Origin: Bacteroidota bacterium
GTDB taxonomy: Bacteria > Bacteroidota > Bacteroidia > Chitinophagales > Saprospiraceae
Assembly: GCA_029557915.1 (NCBI GenBank)
Contig: JAKQHS010000002.1
Span: forward strand, 1 to 64,000
Direction: 5' to 3'
Length of the DNA: 64,000 nucleotides
The translations under genes were made by a program, and so were the position numbers. Shown in pieces: positions 1-8,297 of this stretch (position 1 is its first letter; every line of letters starts with the position of its first letter). The notes under the pieces are model-generated. The model searched no databases. It was not told the origin of the DNA and was given only the letters and a program-made list of their open reading frames with translations.

Positions 1-213
1 AAAGGTATAATAATAGCCGGTTAAATATAATGCGTCAAAGTAGTGTCCTAAAGGATTATTGGCTGGCAATCCTTCGGCAAAACGCTGACCCATAACCTTG
101 ACTACACCAGCCGGGAAAAAACTCGCGGCCAATGCAATACGACAAAATGCGGCAAACCCCTGAAACCATTTGTCTGACTTTGCTTCATAATATACTTCCT
201 CAATCCGATTCAT
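1..213 (-). CDS. DoxX-like membrane protein, N-terminal part (cut by window edge)
   Basis: An open frame starts at the ATG complementary to 211-213 and runs off the left edge, giving 71 residues. The visible part has a hydrophilic start (MNRIEEVYYEAK), a first hydrophobic segment (FAAFCRIALAASFFPAGVVKV) and the pattern MGQRF...NPLGHYFDALYLTGYYY. This matches the N-terminus of small four-helix DoxX-family inner-membrane proteins of Bacteroidota. The family is loosely linked to redox or quinone-related membrane functions; no specific reaction can be given. It lies 57 bp downstream of the next minus-strand gene and is probably cotranscribed with it. The C-terminal helices are outside the window. 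Confidence 0.7.
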   Translation of the reverse strand, partial: MNRIEEVYYEAKSDKWFQGFAAFCRIALAASFFPAGVVKVMGQRFAEGLPANNPLGHYFDALYLTGYYYTF

Positions 214-270
214 TTATTTGATGTTTAACCAAAACTTTAATTGACTTTCGGCTACTATTGAAGATTGCAC

Positions 271-612
271 TTAAACTCCTGTTTTTTTACGCCTGAACAG
301 CAAGCTGAGTAGAAAATGAAGGAATAAAGCAATGGCACTCCAGTACATAGCAAATGCAAATATCAATACGGGGGGTGGAGCATCTGGATCTTTTCCTAAA
401 AAAGACAGCGGCTTAATCAAAATATATTTGACGGGGTATAATATGGTTGCAAGCTTGTTTTTCCAGTTCATTGGTGATTCAGTTCCAGGAAACCATTCTC
501 CATTTGCAGGAAAGAGTCGAACCTCAGGCCCTAAAACTGAATTGGTGATGAATTGAAAAGCAAACGCCAAAATGAGGAAACCCAGGACAAACTTTTTTCT
601 CGAAATCTTCAT
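271..612 (-). CDS. small membrane protein of unknown function (113 aa)
   Basis: I do not recognise this protein. It begins MKISRKKFVLGFLILAFAFQF, an uncleaved anchor or signal sequence, and has a second hydrophobic segment near residues 84-106 (IFAFAMYWSAIALFLHFLLSLLF) followed by a basic tail (RRKKTGV), so two membrane passes with a short external loop are likely. The loop (VRLFPANGEWFPGTESPMN) has no known motif. It is the first gene of a probable two-gene minus-strand unit with the DoxX-like gene, which hints at a shared membrane role. The start at 612 is the only reasonable ATG. Confidence 0.6.
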   Translation of the reverse strand: MKISRKKFVLGFLILAFAFQFITNSVLGPEVRLFPANGEWFPGTESPMNWKNKLATILYPVKYILIKPLSFLGKDPDAPPPVLIFAFAMYWSAIALFLHFLLSLLFRRKKTGV

Positions 613-958
613 AGGATTAACTTTAAAAGAAAAAAGAACTTTGAATTACAAAGTAAATTAATTATTTTTATTTTTCAAAGTAGTTAAAGGAAAAATTTTG
701 GCTGTGGAATGGTGCCCTGAAAATGGCATGGTTTCAGGAAGTTCGAACGTACAACATCAGGATTGCCGCAACGCTGGCGGACAATTGGTAGTGGTACGAT
801 TAAATGCTATCCCGGGTTTGAGCGATTTTTTTGCTTTTTAGTTGTTAACTGGAACATCAGTTTTTCAAATCGGCATAAGTTGCCGGGCGGATTGTAATAA
901 AATACAAGCCATGCGGAAAGCTTCGGACTGTTGGCGGTCAGTGGACAAATTACTTCTC
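613..958. other. 346-bp intergenic region without recognised gene
   Basis: The region lies between the 3' end of the trehalose gene and the 5' end of the small membrane protein gene, both on minus. The first 70 bp are AT-rich and would hold the minus-strand promoter: TTACTTTG (complement of 649-656) is a one-mismatch version of the Bacteroidota -7 box TAnnTTTG. No coding sequence, strong hairpin or repeat is apparent in the rest. Confidence 0.4.
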
Positions 959-3136
959 CTAAACCATCAGCCTTTTCAAAAACTCCCGCACATCCCCCAC
1001 CGTATCCAGGTGGAATTTTGCTTTGGAAGCGGCATGTCCCACTTTGATTGTGATGGCCTCGTCGGGCATCACTGAAAAAGTGTCCTCGTCGGTCCAGTCG
1101 TCGCCGATGGCCAGGTGTAAGTCTTCCGGGTTTTTGCTGATAAAGCGGAAAGCGGCAATGCCTTTGTTCACTTCAATATTCTTGACTTCCACCACCTTGT
1201 CCCCTTCCAGGACTTGCAGGCCCCGGGAGGAAGCCAGGTAACGGAGGTGGGACATTAGCTCGCGGGACCTCAGTTCCCCGAGCCCCACTTCCACCCCGCG
1301 GTAATGCCAGACCAGGCCGAAGTTTTTTTCTTCGATAAAGGACCCTGGGGTCCGGTCCACATGGGCGTCCATGATCTTTTTGATCTCGACCTTCCAATCC
1401 TTGCGCAGGTTTTCCTTGATGGACCATTCCCCGTTTTCCTTTTTGGTCCAGACTCCGTGTTCCGCGATGAGGGTGAATGGAAATTTTCCCATCCAGGCGT
1501 CCAGGGTCTGATGGGGACGGCCGCTGATGATGATTACATGGTTCCGGGAGTCTTTGGCCAGTCCTTCAAAGATCGACAGGAGTTCCTCATCAGGCTGGCA
1601 GGCGGCCGGATTGACGTTGAACCCCACAAGGGTACCGTCGTAATCGAGAAAAATAAACCTCCGGGGAGCTTTTTCGAACCGGGACAGGATCTCCGGGAGA
1701 TCGGTCTCATCGATTTGTTTGGTGAGATAAGCCTGCTGTTCCTGCTTGATCTCGGCAAGGCCATCCATAAAAATCCGGACCCAGTGATGGATATTGTATT
1801 TTTTGAGGGAAACCTGCATTTTTTCAATCCGGCTTCTTTGTTCAGGCAAGGGCATGGTCAGGGCCTGGTACATGGCCTGGACAAATTCATTCTTGTTGAA
1901 AGGATTGATCAGGATGGCGTCCGACAATTCTTTGGCCGCGCCGGCCATCTCGGACAGGATCAATACTCCTTTTTTATCCAGTTTAGAAGCGATGAATTCC
2001 TTGGCCACCAGGTTCATTCCGTCCCTGAGCGGGGTGACCAATCCCACATCGGCGATCCGGTAATAAGCGGAAAGTTTTTGCATGGGGATCGAGCGGTAGA
2101 AATAATGCACCGGCGTCCATTTCATATTGCCGTGAGTCCCGTTGATCTTTCCTACCAGTTCGTCCACCGTCTCCTTAAGGTCTTTATACATGCCGACCTG
2201 GTCCCTCGAAGGCACTACGACCATGACCAGCGAGACCTTTTCCTTGAACTCGGGGTATCGGATCAAAAATTCATTAAAAGCCCTGAGCCGTTGAGGGATC
2301 CCCTTGGTATAATCGAGGCGGTCGATGCTCAGGATCAGCCTTTTCCCTCCCAGGGCGGTCCGGTACTCCACTTCCTGGCTGATGGTCTCCGGAGCTGCGG
2401 CGGAGTCGGCATAGCGTTCGTAATCGATGCCCATGGGGAAGGATTCCACTTTAATCCTCCGCTCCCCCCTTTGCACAAACTGTTCCTTGACACTGAAAGG
2501 CGTAAGACGGCTCACTGAACTTAAAAAATGCCTCATGTCGTCATAGGTGTGGAAGCCGATCAGGTCGGCCCCCAGCAAACCCATCAGCAGGGACTTGCGC
2601 CAGGGCAGCATCCGGAACATCTCAAAGGAGGGAAAAGGGATGTGGTTGAAATAACCGATCGCTATCCTGGGCAGTTTTTCTCTCAGCATTTGGGGAAGCA
2701 GGAGCAACTGGTAATCGTGGACCCAGATCGTATCCCCTTCTTCGGTATATTGGAGCACCGCATCGCAGAACTTCTGGTTTACCTTTTCATAGGACTCCCA
2801 GTAACTGTCCTCGTAGACGACCAATTGCGGGAAATAATGAAAATTGGGCCAGAGAACCTCATTGGAAAAACCCTCATAAAACAACCTGATTTCGTCGGCG
2901 GTGAGGAAAACCGGCCTCATGTTTTCTTTCGTCAATTCCCGGATTACATGATCCTGTTCGTCCACACTGTTCAGGAAATGACCGGGCCAGCCTATCCAGA
3001 TATTATCGCCCTGTTTATACACCGATCCGAGGCCGGTGGCCAGTCCGCCTTCGCTGGCTTTAAACCTGATTTCACCACCCGGTAGGATTTCCATTTTGAC
3101 AGGCAGCCTGTTGCTGATGATGATGGTTTTAGCCAT
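959..3136 (-). CDS. bifunctional trehalose-6-phosphate synthase / trehalose-6-phosphatase
   Basis: The 725-residue protein makes trehalose in two cytoplasmic steps: UDP-glucose plus glucose-6-phosphate to trehalose-6-phosphate, then dephosphorylation. Residues 1 to about 470 are a GT20 synthase (MAKTIIISNRLPVK start, WIGWPG, HDYQLLLLPQMLR, GIDYERY, RLDYTKGIPQRL, PLRDGMNLVAKE). From about residue 490 there is a HAD phosphatase of OtsB type, with catalytic DYDGT near 497 and GDDWTDEDTF near 675. The frame is open further upstream to 3241, but that part overlaps corA and is not family-like; the ATG at 3136 starts exactly at the conserved N-terminus. It follows corA by 43 bp on the same strand. 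Role: osmoprotectant or stress sugar synthesis. Confidence 0.95.
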   Translation of the reverse strand: MAKTIIISNRLPVKMEILPGGEIRFKASEGGLATGLGSVYKQGDNIWIGWPGHFLNSVDEQDHVIRELTKENMRPVFLTADEIRLFYEGFSNEVLWPNFHYFPQLVVYEDSYWESYEKVNQKFCDAVLQYTEEGDTIWVHDYQLLLLPQMLREKLPRIAIGYFNHIPFPSFEMFRMLPWRKSLLMGLLGADLIGFHTYDDMRHFLSSVSRLTPFSVKEQFVQRGERRIKVESFPMGIDYERYADSAAAPETISQEVEYRTALGGKRLILSIDRLDYTKGIPQRLRAFNEFLIRYPEFKEKVSLVMVVVPSRDQVGMYKDLKETVDELVGKINGTHGNMKWTPVHYFYRSIPMQKLSAYYRIADVGLVTPLRDGMNLVAKEFIASKLDKKGVLILSEMAGAAKELSDAILINPFNKNEFVQAMYQALTMPLPEQRSRIEKMQVSLKKYNIHHWVRIFMDGLAEIKQEQQAYLTKQIDETDLPEILSRFEKAPRRFIFLDYDGTLVGFNVNPAACQPDEELLSIFEGLAKDSRNHVIIISGRPHQTLDAWMGKFPFTLIAEHGVWTKKENGEWSIKENLRKDWKVEIKKIMDAHVDRTPGSFIEEKNFGLVWHYRGVEVGLGELRSRELMSHLRYLASSRGLQVLEGDKVVEVKNIEVNKGIAAFRFISKNPEDLHLAIGDDWTDEDTFSVMPDEAITIKVGHAASKAKFHLDTVGDVREFLKRLMV

Positions 3137-3179
3137 AGAAAAAGATGCGTTTGAATTTGGATTTATTGGTTCGTGCCGG

Positions 3180-4232
3180 TCACAACCATTTCTTTCGCCT
3201 AAAATACAGCAAAAATAAAATAGCCACGGCCGCCATGACACCCAAGATCAAAAAATAACCCAGGCGCCAGCTCAGTTCTGGCATAAAATGGAAATTCATG
3301 CCATAGATGCCGGCGATAAACGTCAGCGGAATGAAGATGGTGGAGATGATGGTCAGGATCTTCATCACGTTGTTGAGGCGGTTGCTGGTCTCCGCCTGGT
3401 AAAGGTCATGGAGGGAATTGGCCATATCCTGGTAGGTTTCCGACATTTCCGCGATCTGGATGCTGTGGTCGGCCAGGTCCCGGAGGTAGATGTCGGTCTC
3501 CGGGAAAATCAGGGGGTTTTCCGAACGGATAAACCGGTTGATGACCTCCCGCATGGGATAGATGGATTTGCGGATCCGGATGACCTGGATCTTGATGTCG
3601 TGCAATTCCTTCTGGGAAATGATGGAATTTTCTTCGTGCAGCAATTCGTCCATGTCGGAAAGTTTTTTCTCGATCCGATCCAGGGCGTCGTAATAGTGGT
3701 CGATGGTGAAGTCGAGGATGCTGTAGGCGAGGTAATCGGTTTTCCGCTGCCTCAGCCTCCCCCTTTTCTGATGGATCCGGTCGCGGATGACTTTTAAAAA
3801 ATCATCGGCATCTTCCTGGAAGGAGATCAGGAAATTTTTTCCAAAATAGAGAGTGATCTGTTCCTTGCTGAGCTCCCCGCTCTGGGCATCCATTTTCAGG
3901 GCGATCGCGGTGATGAAAATGGCATTCTGGTATTCATCCATTTTCGGCCTTTGTTCGATTTCCAGGATGTCCTCCAGGGCCAGGGCATGGATTTGAAATT
4001 TATGGCCTACCGCCTCGATGTATTTTGAATCGTGGACGCCGCGGATGTCGATCCAGTAATTAAAATCGTCTTCCGCGTCCAGGCGGACGAGGTTAAAATC
4101 GTCAAGCTCTTCATAAGACGAATCGTTGTATTTGATGCAGGTGGTGAAGGTCTTCACCGGAAATTTATCCCCCGTAAATACCGGGGTTCCGGGCGGCATA
4201 CCGGTTTTTCGTTTATGGCGCGGCATGAGCAA
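3180..4232 (-). CDS. corA: CorA-type magnesium/cobalt transporter
   Basis: A 350-residue inner-membrane divalent cation channel of the CorA family. The large N-terminal cytoplasmic domain includes the family pattern HALALEDILEIEQRPKMDEY near residues 82-101, then the long helical region, then two C-terminal transmembrane helices. The selectivity signature GMN is at residues 311-313 (FIAGIYGMNFHFMPEL), with the second helix and a basic tail (FRRKKWL) behind it. Length and architecture are normal. The start may be the first ATG or the ATG two codons later (MPRHKRK). It precedes the trehalose gene on the same strand; joint transcription is plausible, and a functional link is not shown. Confidence 0.95.
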   Translation of the reverse strand: MLMPRHKRKTGMPPGTPVFTGDKFPVKTFTTCIKYNDSSYEELDDFNLVRLDAEDDFNYWIDIRGVHDSKYIEAVGHKFQIHALALEDILEIEQRPKMDEYQNAIFITAIALKMDAQSGELSKEQITLYFGKNFLISFQEDADDFLKVIRDRIHQKRGRLRQRKTDYLAYSILDFTIDHYYDALDRIEKKLSDMDELLHEENSIISQKELHDIKIQVIRIRKSIYPMREVINRFIRSENPLIFPETDIYLRDLADHSIQIAEMSETYQDMANSLHDLYQAETSNRLNNVMKILTIISTIFIPLTFIAGIYGMNFHFMPELSWRLGYFLILGVMAAVAILFLLYFRRKKWL

Positions 4233-4340
4233 TGATAAGGAATTAAATCATAGCCCGGTTCACGGTCGTTAAAAAAAACAAAAACCCGTTAAACTCCATT
4301 AAAACCGCCCGGGGATCGGGATTGTCCCCTGCCCTGCCTG

Positions 4341-4348
4341 TACTTTTG
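4341..4348 (+). promoter_or_regulatory. -7 box TACTTTTG before htrA
   Basis: It is an exact match to the Bacteroidota -7 consensus TAnnTTTG, 40 bp upstream of the htrA ATG. A weak ATTG at 4321-4324 may be the -33 element, but the spacing is short. Confidence 0.5.
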
Positions 4349-4388
4349 AGGGGTAAACCTATTGATGTCCAAAATTGTTCTTTAATCC

Positions 4389-5843
4389 ATGAAACCTACT
4401 GTTTTTAGCCAGTTCTTAATAGCCGTTTTGGCTGCGGCACTTGTATTTGGCGCCTTCCAGATGATCAAGGGGCCGTCCAAAAATGTGATCATTGAGCACG
4501 TGGACGGCACTCCCGCCAAAAACACCGTGTTTACCCTCAACGAAAACGGTGAGGCCGTTCCGCTCGATTTTACCGGGGTGGCCGAAAAATCACTCGGGGC
4601 GGTCGTGCACATTCTTTCGGTCAGCGGTACCTCAGGCAGGCCCAGCCAGGAAGACCTTCTCCGCGAATTCTTTGGCCAAAGGAGATCCCCCAGGGTCGGG
4701 AGCGGAAGCGGCGTCATCATCAATCCCGACGGGTATATCGTAACCAATAACCATGTGATCCAGGGAGCGGATGACCTGGAAGTCACCCTGCACGATAAAA
4801 GAACTTACAAAGCCACCCTGGTGGGCACGGATCCCCAAACCGATATTGCCGTGATCAAAATCGAAGAAAAGGGTTTACAATCCCTCCATTTCACCAATTC
4901 CGACCAGGTGAGGATCGGGCAATGGGTACTGGCCATAGGCAATCCTTTTAACCTGAACTCGACGGTGACGGCCGGTATTGTCAGCGCAAAAGGACGGAGC
5001 ATCGAGATCTTTGACCGAAGCGTCGGGGGCATCGAATCCTTTATCCAGACAGATGCCGCCATCAACCCGGGAAACAGCGGCGGCGCCCTGATCGATCTCA
5101 ATGGCAGCCTGATCGGCATCAATACGGCGATCGCCAGCCAAACCGGGACTTATTCCGGTTACGGTTTTGCCGTTCCCGCGAACCTGGCAAGCCGGGTGGT
5201 TTCCGACCTGATCCAGTATGGAAGCCCGCAGCGCGGTTATCTCGGGGTGCAGATCCAGAATGTCGATGGCAACCTGGCCAGACAACAAAATCTGAAGATC
5301 ACGGAAGGCGCTTTCATCGCTTCGGTGATGGAAAACGGCGCGGCCCAGAAAGCAGGCCTCAAAGCCAACGACGTGGTGGTTTCCATCAATGATAAAAAGG
5401 TGACCAGCAGTTCCGACCTGATGGAAATCGTGGGCAGCCACCGGATTGGGGATAAACTCAAACTTAAAGTGAACCGGGACGGCAACCTCAAAGACTTTGA
5501 AGTGGAATTAAAAAACCAGGCAGGGACCACCGCGGCCGTGACGGCGCCAAAAGGCAACGGCTCCTTTGAGGAAGAGCTTGGCGCCTCCCTCTCCCCCATC
5601 GATGCGGCTACCGCCCAGCGCATGGGCATCCGGGGCGGCGTTCAGGTAAATAATATTGGCGACGGTTTGATTCGGGACAGCAATATCGAAGAAGGTTTTA
5701 TCATCACCCGGGTCAACCGCCAGCCGGTCAGCCAGCCGGAGGAAGTCATCGCCTTCCTCCAAAACAATACTGACGGGGTCCTGATCGAGGGTTATTATCC
5801 CGGCCAGCCCGAAAAACAGTATTATGCCATAAGGCCAAAATGA
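4389..5843 (+). CDS. htrA: HtrA/DegQ-type periplasmic serine protease with two PDZ-like domains
   Basis: A 484-residue envelope quality-control protease. An N-terminal hydrophobic segment (residues 7-25) anchors or exports it. The trypsin-like domain carries the full triad: His122 in IVTNNHVIQG, Asp152 in TDIAVIKIE and Ser230 in INPGNSGGALID. PDZ1 begins near 283 (RGYLGVQIQNV). A second, weaker PDZ-like region lies at about 395-480 (GASLSPIDAATAQRMGIRGGVQV). The length is usual for the family. Its own promoter box and a strong terminator at 5874-5905 make it a probable single-gene unit divergent from corA. Confidence 0.95.
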   Translation: MKPTVFSQFLIAVLAAALVFGAFQMIKGPSKNVIIEHVDGTPAKNTVFTLNENGEAVPLDFTGVAEKSLGAVVHILSVSGTSGRPSQEDLLREFFGQRRSPRVGSGSGVIINPDGYIVTNNHVIQGADDLEVTLHDKRTYKATLVGTDPQTDIAVIKIEEKGLQSLHFTNSDQVRIGQWVLAIGNPFNLNSTVTAGIVSAKGRSIEIFDRSVGGIESFIQTDAAINPGNSGGALIDLNGSLIGINTAIASQTGTYSGYGFAVPANLASRVVSDLIQYGSPQRGYLGVQIQNVDGNLARQQNLKITEGAFIASVMENGAAQKAGLKANDVVVSINDKKVTSSSDLMEIVGSHRIGDKLKLKVNRDGNLKDFEVELKNQAGTTAAVTAPKGNGSFEEELGASLSPIDAATAQRMGIRGGVQVNNIGDGLIRDSNIEEGFIITRVNRQPVSQPEEVIAFLQNNTDGVLIEGYYPGQPEKQYYAIRPK

Positions 5844-5873
5844 GTTTTTAGATTTGAGTAAATATTTTTCTGG

Positions 5874-5905
5874 AATGGGTCGGCGTCCGCTGGCCCATTT
5901 TTTTT
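5874..5905 (+). terminator. rho-independent terminator after htrA
   Basis: An 11-bp stem (arms 5874-5884 and 5889-5899, two G-U pairs, loop GTCC) is followed by an eight-T run ending at 5905. It starts 30 bp after the htrA stop. Confidence 0.8.
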
Positions 5906-5952
5906 GGTGGATGGTCAGAGGTGGATGGTCAGAGGTGGATGGTGTTGGGTGG
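5906..5952 (+). repeat. 7-bp period array (GGTGGAT/GGTCAGA)
   Basis: The units GGTGGAT and GGTCAGA alternate, giving an apparent 14-bp repeat of about three copies that begins right after the htrA terminator. It is the first of several period-7 arrays at gene 3' ends in this window. Confidence 0.8.
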
Positions 5953-5954
5953 TT

Positions 5955-6009
5955 GCTCCTGGCGTCCTCGCCTGGAGCTATACAAGTTTCAGGCGGGGAC
6001 GCCTGAAAC
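5955..6009 (+). repeat. pair of inverted REP-like hairpins
   Basis: Hairpin 1 has arms 5955-5964 and 5969-5978 (9 of 10 paired, loop TCCT). Hairpin 2 has perfect 10-bp arms at 5986-5995 and 6000-6009 (loop GGGA). The core of hairpin 1 (CTGGCGTCCTCGCCTGG) resembles the reverse complement of hairpin 2's core, so the two look like inverted copies of one element, as in paired REP structures. Confidence 0.7.
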
Positions 6010-6010
6010 A

Positions 6011-6047
6011 ACAATTCCACAATTCCACAATTCCACAATTCTACAAT
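6011..6047 (+). repeat. 8-bp period array ACAATTCN
   Basis: There are four and a half copies of ACAATTCC/ACAATTCT just upstream of the RidA-like gene. The same octamer family recurs near 20036 and 31644, each time close to a 7-bp period array. Confidence 0.85.
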
Positions 6048-6075
6048 ACGCTATCTTGGTACCAAATCCAAAACC

Positions 6076-6627
6076 ATGCAAACCCGATTGTCCCGCTTCT
6101 CCATCCTGGCCCTTCTCCTTACCTTGTGGGCCTGTAATCCTAAAACCAGCCAGATGCTGTATACCGTCAGTCCAGAAAGCAAACTCAAAGAATTGGGCAT
6201 CGAATTGCCGGTGCCGGAGGCTCCTGTCGCCAATTATGTCAATGCCGTACGCACGGGCAACCTGCTGTACACCGCCGGAAAGGGGCCCAACCGGCCGGAC
6301 GGCAGCCAGGTAAAAGGCAAGGTGGGCAAAGACCTCAGTATTGAAGAAGGATATGAAGCCGCCCGGCTCACTGCCATTCAACTGATCGCGGTGCTGAAAC
6401 AAGAACTGGGCGACCTGTCGAAGGTAAAACGGGTGGTTAAAGTCCTCGGAATGGTCAATGCCGAAGGGGATTTTACCCAACAACCCGCCGTGATCAACGG
6501 CTGTTCCGACCTCCTAGTAAAGGTCTTTGGCGACCGGGGCAAACACGCCCGGAGCGCGGTAGGCATGGGGTCCCTGCCCGGCAATATCGCCGTAGAGATC
6601 GAACTCATCGTGGAAGTCCAGGACTAA
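6076..6627 (+). CDS. RidA/YjgF-family protein with lipoprotein signal
   Basis: A 183-residue protein. Residues 1-20 form a signal sequence ending LLTLWAC, a plausible though not ideal lipobox (Trp at -2), so it would be acylated at Cys20 and exported. From about 38 onwards it is a RidA/YER057c/UK114-type fold with the subfamily pattern VRTGNLLYTAGKGP, a central GKVGKDLSIEEGYEAA and the C-terminal ARSAVGMGSLPGNIAVEIE, which carries the usual substrate-binding Arg. Cytosolic RidA proteins hydrolyse reactive enamine/imine intermediates; the substrate of an exported form is unknown. It is preceded by the hairpin/octamer repeats and followed after 86 bp by the M19-like gene. Confidence 0.85.
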   Translation: MQTRLSRFSILALLLTLWACNPKTSQMLYTVSPESKLKELGIELPVPEAPVANYVNAVRTGNLLYTAGKGPNRPDGSQVKGKVGKDLSIEEGYEAARLTAIQLIAVLKQELGDLSKVKRVVKVLGMVNAEGDFTQQPAVINGCSDLLVKVFGDRGKHARSAVGMGSLPGNIAVEIELIVEVQD

Positions 6628-6713
6628 ACCTTTGCCTATATTTAAGGCAGGGAGGCTGACCAAATGCACTCCTTTTACACTTTATGGTATTGATAACCTT
6701 TTAAAGTGCTGCC

Positions 6714-8210
6714 ATGAGGCCTTTTCTGATCGATATCCATGTCCACCCGGGTTTGAATCCCTATGGAAAAAGTTTTTCAACACTGCGAGGGTCCAACAGT
6801 ATGGATCCCACCCAGGAAAACAGCATCTGGCGAAAGGACCACCCCAATGACCTCGAGCGGCTCCTGGAGCGCAGCCTGGGCCTGGTCAAATTTACTCAGA
6901 GCGACTTTCAAAGCCTCACCAACGGCCATGTTCATTGCATCTGCGCCTCCCTGTACTCCATCGAACAGGGACTGGTGAGGTTAAAAACCGGTTCGGGGTG
7001 GTTGACCGATACCCTCACCAATTTTATCTCGGGACTGGGTAAAGACCGGATCAATTTTCTGCAGTCCAACAAGGATTATTTCAGCGACCTGGAAGGGGAA
7101 TACCGTTTTTACAATGAGCTCCACAACCGGACGGTGTGGATCAACGGCACCGCGAGGAAATATATCCTCCTTAAAAACTTTACCGAGCTGGAGACGGCCA
7201 TAGCCTCTGAAGGCCATGCTGATGGTTTGCACACCATTTTCGTCATCCTTACCGTAGAGGGCATGCACAACCTGGATTCCAGGCTGGACCAGGCGGAAGG
7301 CGATGAAAATCTCTTCCTTGCCAATGTGGACAAACTCAAATCCTGGACCCATCCTCCCTTTTTTGTGACTTTCGCCCATCATTTTTACAATAAACTTTGC
7401 GGGCATGCCGAAAGCCTGGTCGATATGATCCAGGACCAGCTGACCCGGCAGGAATACCAGATGAACACCGGCTTCACACCACTTGGCTGGAAGGTCCTTG
7501 ATAAACTGCTCGACACTGCCAATGGCCGGCGCATTTATATTGATATCAAACACATGAGCCGCCTGTCCCGCCGGCAATATTTCGAATACCTGCAAAATAC
7601 CCGCAACGCGGAATGGGCAGCCGGAAAATTGCCGGTCATCGTAAGTCACGGCGCCTGCAATGGATTCAAAAGCGAATCGGAGAAGATACACAGCCCAGGT
7701 CTGGAGGACACCGGCCGCCACATGTATGTCAAAGACATCAACTTTTACGATGACGAAATCCTCCTGGTGGCCCGCAGCGGCGGCATTTTCGGACTGCAGC
7801 TGGATGAAAGAAGGATTGCCAACCGGAACTACAAACGCGGTTCCCGTCTCCGGAGCCTTTTTGCATCGAAGTTCAAAAGGCAACTGGCCAACAGCCGGAT
7901 GGTATGGAACAATATCCAGCATATAGGCATGCTTCTTGACCAACACGACCTTCCCGCCTGGGACTGCATGACCATAGGCAGCGATTACGACGGCCTGATC
8001 GATTCGGTGAATTTATTCTGGTCCGCGGAAGACCTTCCCGCCCTGGCGAAATGCCTGGAGATCAAAGCGGAGGAATGGCTGTCCGGAGGGGGTTATGCTT
8101 TTAGAAATCCCTCCAACCGGATAGGGGCACAGGAGATCGTCGACAAGATTTTTTATTCCAATGCCATGGAATTTTTCAGGAAGTATTTTGATGGGACGGT
8201 GGAGATATAG
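6714..8210 (+). CDS. M19-like (membrane dipeptidase family) amidohydrolase
   Basis: A 498-residue protein with no signal sequence. The pattern of metal-binding motifs is that of peptidase M19/renal dipeptidase in divergent form: DIHVHPG at residues 7-13, VEGMHN, FVTFAHH, IDIKHMS, VSHGAC and finally IGSDYDG. In the family these bind two zinc ions in a TIM barrel that hydrolyses dipeptides. Insertions make it longer than the usual 320-400 residues, so the substrate may differ. It stands alone on the plus strand and meets the next minus-strand gene head-on at a 35-bp palindrome. Confidence 0.75.
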   Translation: MRPFLIDIHVHPGLNPYGKSFSTLRGSNSMDPTQENSIWRKDHPNDLERLLERSLGLVKFTQSDFQSLTNGHVHCICASLYSIEQGLVRLKTGSGWLTDTLTNFISGLGKDRINFLQSNKDYFSDLEGEYRFYNELHNRTVWINGTARKYILLKNFTELETAIASEGHADGLHTIFVILTVEGMHNLDSRLDQAEGDENLFLANVDKLKSWTHPPFFVTFAHHFYNKLCGHAESLVDMIQDQLTRQEYQMNTGFTPLGWKVLDKLLDTANGRRIYIDIKHMSRLSRRQYFEYLQNTRNAEWAAGKLPVIVSHGACNGFKSESEKIHSPGLEDTGRHMYVKDINFYDDEILLVARSGGIFGLQLDERRIANRNYKRGSRLRSLFASKFKRQLANSRMVWNNIQHIGMLLDQHDLPAWDCMTIGSDYDGLIDSVNLFWSAEDLPALAKCLEIKAEEWLSGGGYAFRNPSNRIGAQEIVDKIFYSNAMEFFRKYFDGTVEI

Positions 8211-8215
8211 ATCAG

Positions 8216-8250
8216 CAGATATGCCAAATTTTGAAAATTTGGCATATCTG
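8216..8250. repeat. 35-bp perfect palindrome (copy 1 of an AGATATGCC repeat)
   Basis: Arms of 17 bp (CAGATATGCCAAATTTT and its exact complement) flank a single G at 8233. It lies between convergent genes and could stop transcription both ways, but it lacks a T-run after a GC stem. A diverged second copy is at 13474-13506. Confidence 0.9.
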
Positions 8251-8297
8251 AATAATGCCTAATCCTGCTGGATATTTTGCGGCAGCATTGCCAGTAG

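Noticed and set aside
1304-2518. 404-codon open frame on plus opposite the trehalose gene
   Set aside because: It is antisense to a clear GT20/HAD enzyme, has skewed composition (many His, Gly, Phe, Asp) and no domain; a shadow frame.
5906-6047. CRISPR array
   Set aside because: The short units are tandem with no unique spacers, and no cas genes are present.
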